A stretch of 7,962 bases of DNA from Lentisphaeria bacterium. GTDB lineage: Bacteria; Verrucomicrobiota; Lentisphaeria; JABSQK01; UBA12247. The stretch's first letter is position 1; each line of letters starts with the position of its first letter. The notes beneath the pieces were generated by a model, which was given only the letters and a program-made list of their open reading frames with translations, was not told where the DNA came from and searched no databases. The position numbers and the translations under genes are program-made. Below are positions 6,965 through 7,962 of this stretch, one piece after another. The DNA lies in NCBI GenBank assembly GCA_003477185.1, contig DMTJ01000385.1, positions 1 through 7,962 on the forward strand, in the 5' to 3' direction.

Positions 6965-7072
6965 CGCCCATCCGAAAGAAGACGGTTGCATCACTTCAGA
7001 GCACTCGCTATTTTGTATCGCCCGGTCGCGCCGGGCTTCTGCGCTCTCTCATCCCGGCTGGACTTGCACCGT
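6965..7072 (+). promoter_or_regulatory. Gap with candidate sigma-70-like promoter for the ATPase gene
   Basis: The 108-bp gap contains TTGCAT (6986-6991) and TATTTT (7009-7014) separated by 17 bp, the ideal spacing, though the boxes match consensus at only 3/6 and 4/6 positions. Transcription would start near 7021. The reading frame of the following gene stays open back to 6965 but offers no ATG or GTG, so the gap is most likely untranslated. If the promoter is real, the ATPase gene has its own start in addition to read-through from the kinase-adaptor pair. Confidence 0.25.
7020..7036 (+). other. GC-rich hairpin between the adaptor and ATPase genes
   Basis: A perfect 6-bp stem, GCCCGG (7020-7025) with CCGGGC (7031-7036), is closed by a TCGCG loop. 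It is followed by TTCTGCGCTCTCTC, which is pyrimidine-rich but not a true T-run. It could be a weak terminator or attenuator after the adaptor gene, or a 5' leader hairpin of the ATPase message. The short stem and the lack of a T-run keep confidence low. Confidence 0.3.
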
Positions 7073-7962
7073 ATGGCTGACCCGACCACCGACGAATCTG
7101 CGGATGCCGCAGCATCGCCCGCACTGAAGGGCGGCGCGTTTGGAGTCCTTCATAGCCGCCTAAAGGCGCTCAACACGAGCCTTTTGGAGCGCATCGATAA
7201 GCTGAATCTCTCCCGCAAGGACGTGTTCGGCGGGCAAGAATCGGCAATCATCGGCCATGACCGCATCCAGACCGAGAATAACTGTGTGCCGCGAGATATC
7301 GTCTCCGTCGGCAACACAGTCATCTTTGGCTACAACGTGTTTGTCGGGCTCAAGAACGAGACCGCGCTCACCGACGTATTCTCCGTGCAGCTGTTCGAGA
7401 ATGGCGAGCTACGCACCGGAGACCCCAATTTCATCGATGACATCAGCTTTCGGGGCGATTTCCAAGAGCTGTACAAATACTACAAGCATGCAAGGTTCCT
7501 CCAGTTTCGGGAGCAGAACGGGCGTCTCTATATGGTCTTCCAAACCGGCGAGACGGTAGACGACTTCAAGGTCTTTCGCTGGCGGATCGAGGGAAACACG
7601 CTGGTCTATGAGGACAACGGCGGCGACACGGATCTAGAACCGCCCAATCAGCTCGAGTTCGAATGGGAGCCCTGTACGCGTGATGATCAGGTGTCGGGCG
7701 AGCATCCGCATGTCAGCGTGCTGGATCGGGTTTTCGTCGAGACCATCGGCGGCGATCTCACGATCAAGGTCGAGAATAATACTGCATCGGGCGAAGGCAT
7801 CTTTTCGGAGCCGGTTGACAACCGTGACCAGACCCTGGATGATGCGGTCATCTCGTATGCCGAGGTAGGGCACCTGTTGCTGTTGCGCATTATGCCGTAT
7901 CAGGAAGCCCCGCGCTACTACATCTACGACTACAAGCGCCGGCGGGTGGTGCGCGAAGACAC
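7073..7962 (+). CDS. DUF3686-type 'DNA repair ATPase', N-terminal part (cut by window edge)
   Basis: The first 296 residues of a gene that runs off the right edge with no stop. From memory of the family, several blocks match the N-terminal DUF3686 region of very large bacterial proteins named DNA repair ATPase: TENNCVPRDIVSVGN (67-81), FGYNVFVGLKNET (85-97), FQELYKYYKHARFLQF (130-145), HPHVSVLDRVFVETIGGDLT (211-230), and KVENNTASGEGIFSEPVD (232-249). In complete members an AAA ATPase domain comes much later, and whole proteins are commonly well over 1,000 residues. No Walker motif is expected in the visible part and none is seen. The name is an annotation habit; a role in repair is not demonstrated by this sequence. 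ATG 7073 follows a weak GGA about 10 bases upstream and is the first ATG in frame. The N-terminus (1-20) is acidic and Ala-rich and probably disordered. The gene lies on the same strand, 108 bp after the adaptor, so membership of the same operon is possible. Confidence 0.82.
   Translation, partial: MADPTTDESADAAASPALKGGAFGVLHSRLKALNTSLLERIDKLNLSRKDVFGGQESAIIGHDRIQTENNCVPRDIVSVGNTVIFGYNVFVGLKNETALTDVFSVQLFENGELRTGDPNFIDDISFRGDFQELYKYYKHARFLQFREQNGRLYMVFQTGETVDDFKVFRWRIEGNTLVYEDNGGDTDLEPPNQLEFEWEPCTRDDQVSGEHPHVSVLDRVFVETIGGDLTIKVENNTASGEGIFSEPVDNRDQTLDDAVISYAEVGHLLLLRIMPYQEAPRYYIYDYKRRRVVRED

Noticed and set aside
6571..7080. Plus-strand open frame overlapping the end of the adaptor and the gap
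   Set aside because: Most of it is an out-of-frame reading of the adaptor; the product is Arg-rich and low in complexity, as expected for a shadow frame in GC-rich DNA.

Overview
The window is a compact, moderately GC-rich piece of bacterial chromosome carrying seven protein genes in two divergent, tightly packed blocks. An RseP-type protease, a LolA-like protein and an efflux-type adaptor imply a Gram-negative, double-membrane bacterium. The combination of a divergent FtsZ/tubulin homologue, a LolA-like protein of this type, a receiver-Hanks kinase fusion and a DUF3686-type ATPase fits the PVC superphylum, perhaps Verrucomicrobiota. That placement is inference from gene content and is not proven by any marker in the window.

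Left block (minus strand, transcribed from about 4304 down to 99): an LD-carboxypeptidase of family S66, then a secreted LolA-like protein, then an FtsZ/tubulin-superfamily GTPase, then an RseP-type site-2 zinc protease. The spacings are 4 bp, an 8-bp overlap and 4 bp, so this looks like one translationally coupled operon devoted to the envelope: peptidoglycan peptide recycling, lipoprotein or lipid trafficking, a cytoskeletal GTPase and regulated intramembrane proteolysis. The FtsZ-like protein keeps the GTP-binding signature and a C-terminal peptide like that of true FtsZ, but has lost two of the three T7-loop residues used for GTP hydrolysis.

Right block (plus strand, from 4368): a soluble response-regulator/Ser-Thr-kinase fusion overlaps by 4 bp with a periplasmic adaptor (membrane fusion protein). 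After a 108-bp gap comes the start of a large DUF3686 'DNA repair ATPase' gene, cut by the right edge. No RND or ABC permease follows the adaptor, so the adaptor is an orphan in this window.

Non-coding sequence is scarce. It comprises 98 bp at the left edge with a REP-like GTAG hairpin, a 63-bp divergent promoter region with two ACGCGT boxes exactly 20 bp apart, and the 108-bp gap at 6965-7072 with a candidate promoter and a GC-rich hairpin. No tRNA, rRNA, CRISPR array, insertion sequence or transposase was seen.
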